Shown here piece after piece: positions 63,279-64,000 of a DNA stretch of 64,000 nucleotides; within the stretch, counting starts at the first letter, position 1, and each line of letters starts with the position of its first letter. Made by a program: the position numbers and the translations under genes. The notes below the pieces were generated by a model. The model searched no databases, was not told where the DNA came from, and saw only the letters and a program-made list of their open reading frames with translations. Origin of the DNA: Flagellimonas zhangzhouensis (GTDB lineage: Bacteria; Bacteroidota; Bacteroidia; Flavobacteriales; Flavobacteriaceae); NCBI RefSeq assembly GCF_900102925.1, contig NZ_FNKI01000004.1:62001-126000 (forward strand), written 5' to 3'.

Positions 63279-64000
63279 TTGGATAAAGAACTACAAAAAA
63301 TAGCAAATGAAGTAGAGGGGCTTTCGGTAAAACTAAAAGCACTCAAACAAGAAATTGGCAAAGTGATCATAGGTCAGGAAGAAACCGTTTCCCAACTGTT
63401 GATTACCTTTTTGGCTGGAGGTCATGCCTTACTTGAAGGTGTTCCTGGACTTGCCAAAACCTTAATGATTCGAACTTTGGCCAATGCCATTGAACTCAAA
63501 TTCAAACGGATTCAGTTTACCCCCGATCTAATGCCCTCGGACATTATCGGAACGGAAATCTTGGAAGAGGACCATACCACGGGCAAGAAATTCTTCAAGT
63601 TCAATAAAGGGCCTATATTCTCCAATATTATTTTGGCGGATGAGATCAACCGTACGCCACCCAAAACCCAGGCAGCTTTGTTGGAGGCCATGCAGGAATT
63701 TGAAGTGACCTATGGGGATAAAACCTATCCTTTGGATAAGCCTTTCTTTATTTTGGCGACCCAAAACCCCATTGAACAATCGGGAACTTTTGTGTTGCCC
63801 GAAGCGCAACAAGACCGTTTTTTGCTCTATATCAAAATTGGATACCCGACCGATGAAGAGGAAATCAAAATTTTAAAAGCCACTACGGGCACCAAAAAAG
63901 CCACCCTGAACAAAGTACTTTCAGGAGAAGATATTGTGCGCTTACAGCAATTGGTGCGTGAGGTTTCCATTAGTGATGGGCTTATTCAATATGTGAGTGA
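63279..64000 (+). CDS. MoxR-family AAA+ ATPase (3' end outside window)
   Basis: 240 codons from a TTG at 63279, the only usable start in the open frame; the internal ATG at 63307 is out of frame. Walker A is GVPGLAKT, Walker B is IILADEINR, followed by the sensor-like ILATQNPIEQSGTFVLPEAQQDRF typical of MoxR. MoxR ATPases act as chaperones in assembly of VWA/DUF58-linked complexes. It is cut by the right window edge; about 80-100 residues are missing. DUF4159 precedes it, as in a conserved MoxR locus. Confidence 0.88.
   Translation, partial: MDKELQKIANEVEGLSVKLKALKQEIGKVIIGQEETVSQLLITFLAGGHALLEGVPGLAKTLMIRTLANAIELKFKRIQFTPDLMPSDIIGTEILEEDHTTGKKFFKFNKGPIFSNIILADEINRTPPKTQAALLEAMQEFEVTYGDKTYPLDKPFFILATQNPIEQSGTFVLPEAQQDRFLLYIKIGYPTDEEEIKILKATTGTKKATLNKVLSGEDIVRLQQLVREVSISDGLIQYVS

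Noticed and set aside
1..64000. Mobile elements, CRISPR arrays, tRNA and rRNA genes
   Set aside because: No transposase or integrase motifs, no regularly spaced repeats beyond the three-unit 21-bp set, and no cloverleaf or rRNA-like stretch was recognised.

Overview
The window looks like part of the chromosome of a marine member of the Bacteroidota, most likely a Flavobacteriaceae genus close to Muricauda/Allomuricauda, Zobellia or Maribacter. Evidence is the low GC content, a SusC/SusD pair, many lipoproteins and FG-GAP repeat proteins, LytS/LytTR two-component pairs, DUF4270 and DUF4907 proteins, sulfatases with a formylglycine-generating enzyme, absence of Shine-Dalgarno-like leaders, and a few TAnnTTTG -7 elements. 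The genus is inference. No tRNA, rRNA, CRISPR array, phage gene or transposase was seen.

Region A (1-11569) is a catabolic locus for sulfated glycans. It holds the start of a GMC oxidoreductase (minus strand, cut by the window edge), a GH29 alpha-L-fucosidase lipoprotein, two paralogous sulfatases (the first broken by one in-frame TAA), small outer-membrane proteins, a HAD phosphatase lipoprotein, a formylglycine-generating enzyme with both active-site cysteines, a DUF502 membrane protein and a porin-like protein. Region B (11574-21576, minus strand) is a tight run read from a degenerate-Nudix regulator through GMC dehydrogenase, its Tat-type small subunit, a Gfo/Idh/MocA oxidoreductase, a DUF1593 protein, a CitMHS transporter, AtuA, an AtuA-like small protein and a CE1-type esterase. 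It looks like a periplasmic sugar-oxidation and carboxylate-uptake pathway. Region C (21637-33577) holds a type-B carboxylesterase (also broken by one in-frame TAA), SusC, SusD, a giant FG-GAP/UnbV lipoprotein and a convergent cytochrome c/FG-GAP lipoprotein. A 25-nt perfect palindrome between the Nudix regulator and the carboxylesterase has a relative of the same arm spacing just before susC, so B and C are probably one regulon.

Region D (33660-40832) is envelope biology: an Omp85-like barrel, a small barrel, an unknown lipoprotein, a 427-nt non-coding stretch with three hairpins, a second barrel, DUF4270, and divergently a kelch-repeat lipoprotein and DUF4907. Three 21-bp-phased repeats before the kelch gene resemble LytTR-protein binding sites. 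Region E (40842-49083) is a LytS/LytTR pair, a TolC-MacA-MacB-type efflux system and a second LytS/LytTR pair. Region F (49153-55964) is a stress/RNA module: ATP-cone nuclease-like protein, beta-CASP RNase, three double-Usp proteins, an eRF1-domain-like protein and Hsp20 flanked by two paralogous helical proteins. Region G (55961-64000) carries cardiolipin synthase, an aspartate-racemase family protein, a zinc alcohol dehydrogenase, a TldD/TldE pair with a Tat-type TldD, a DUF4159 protein and the start of a MoxR ATPase.

All functional names rest on motif recognition by eye; no database search was run.
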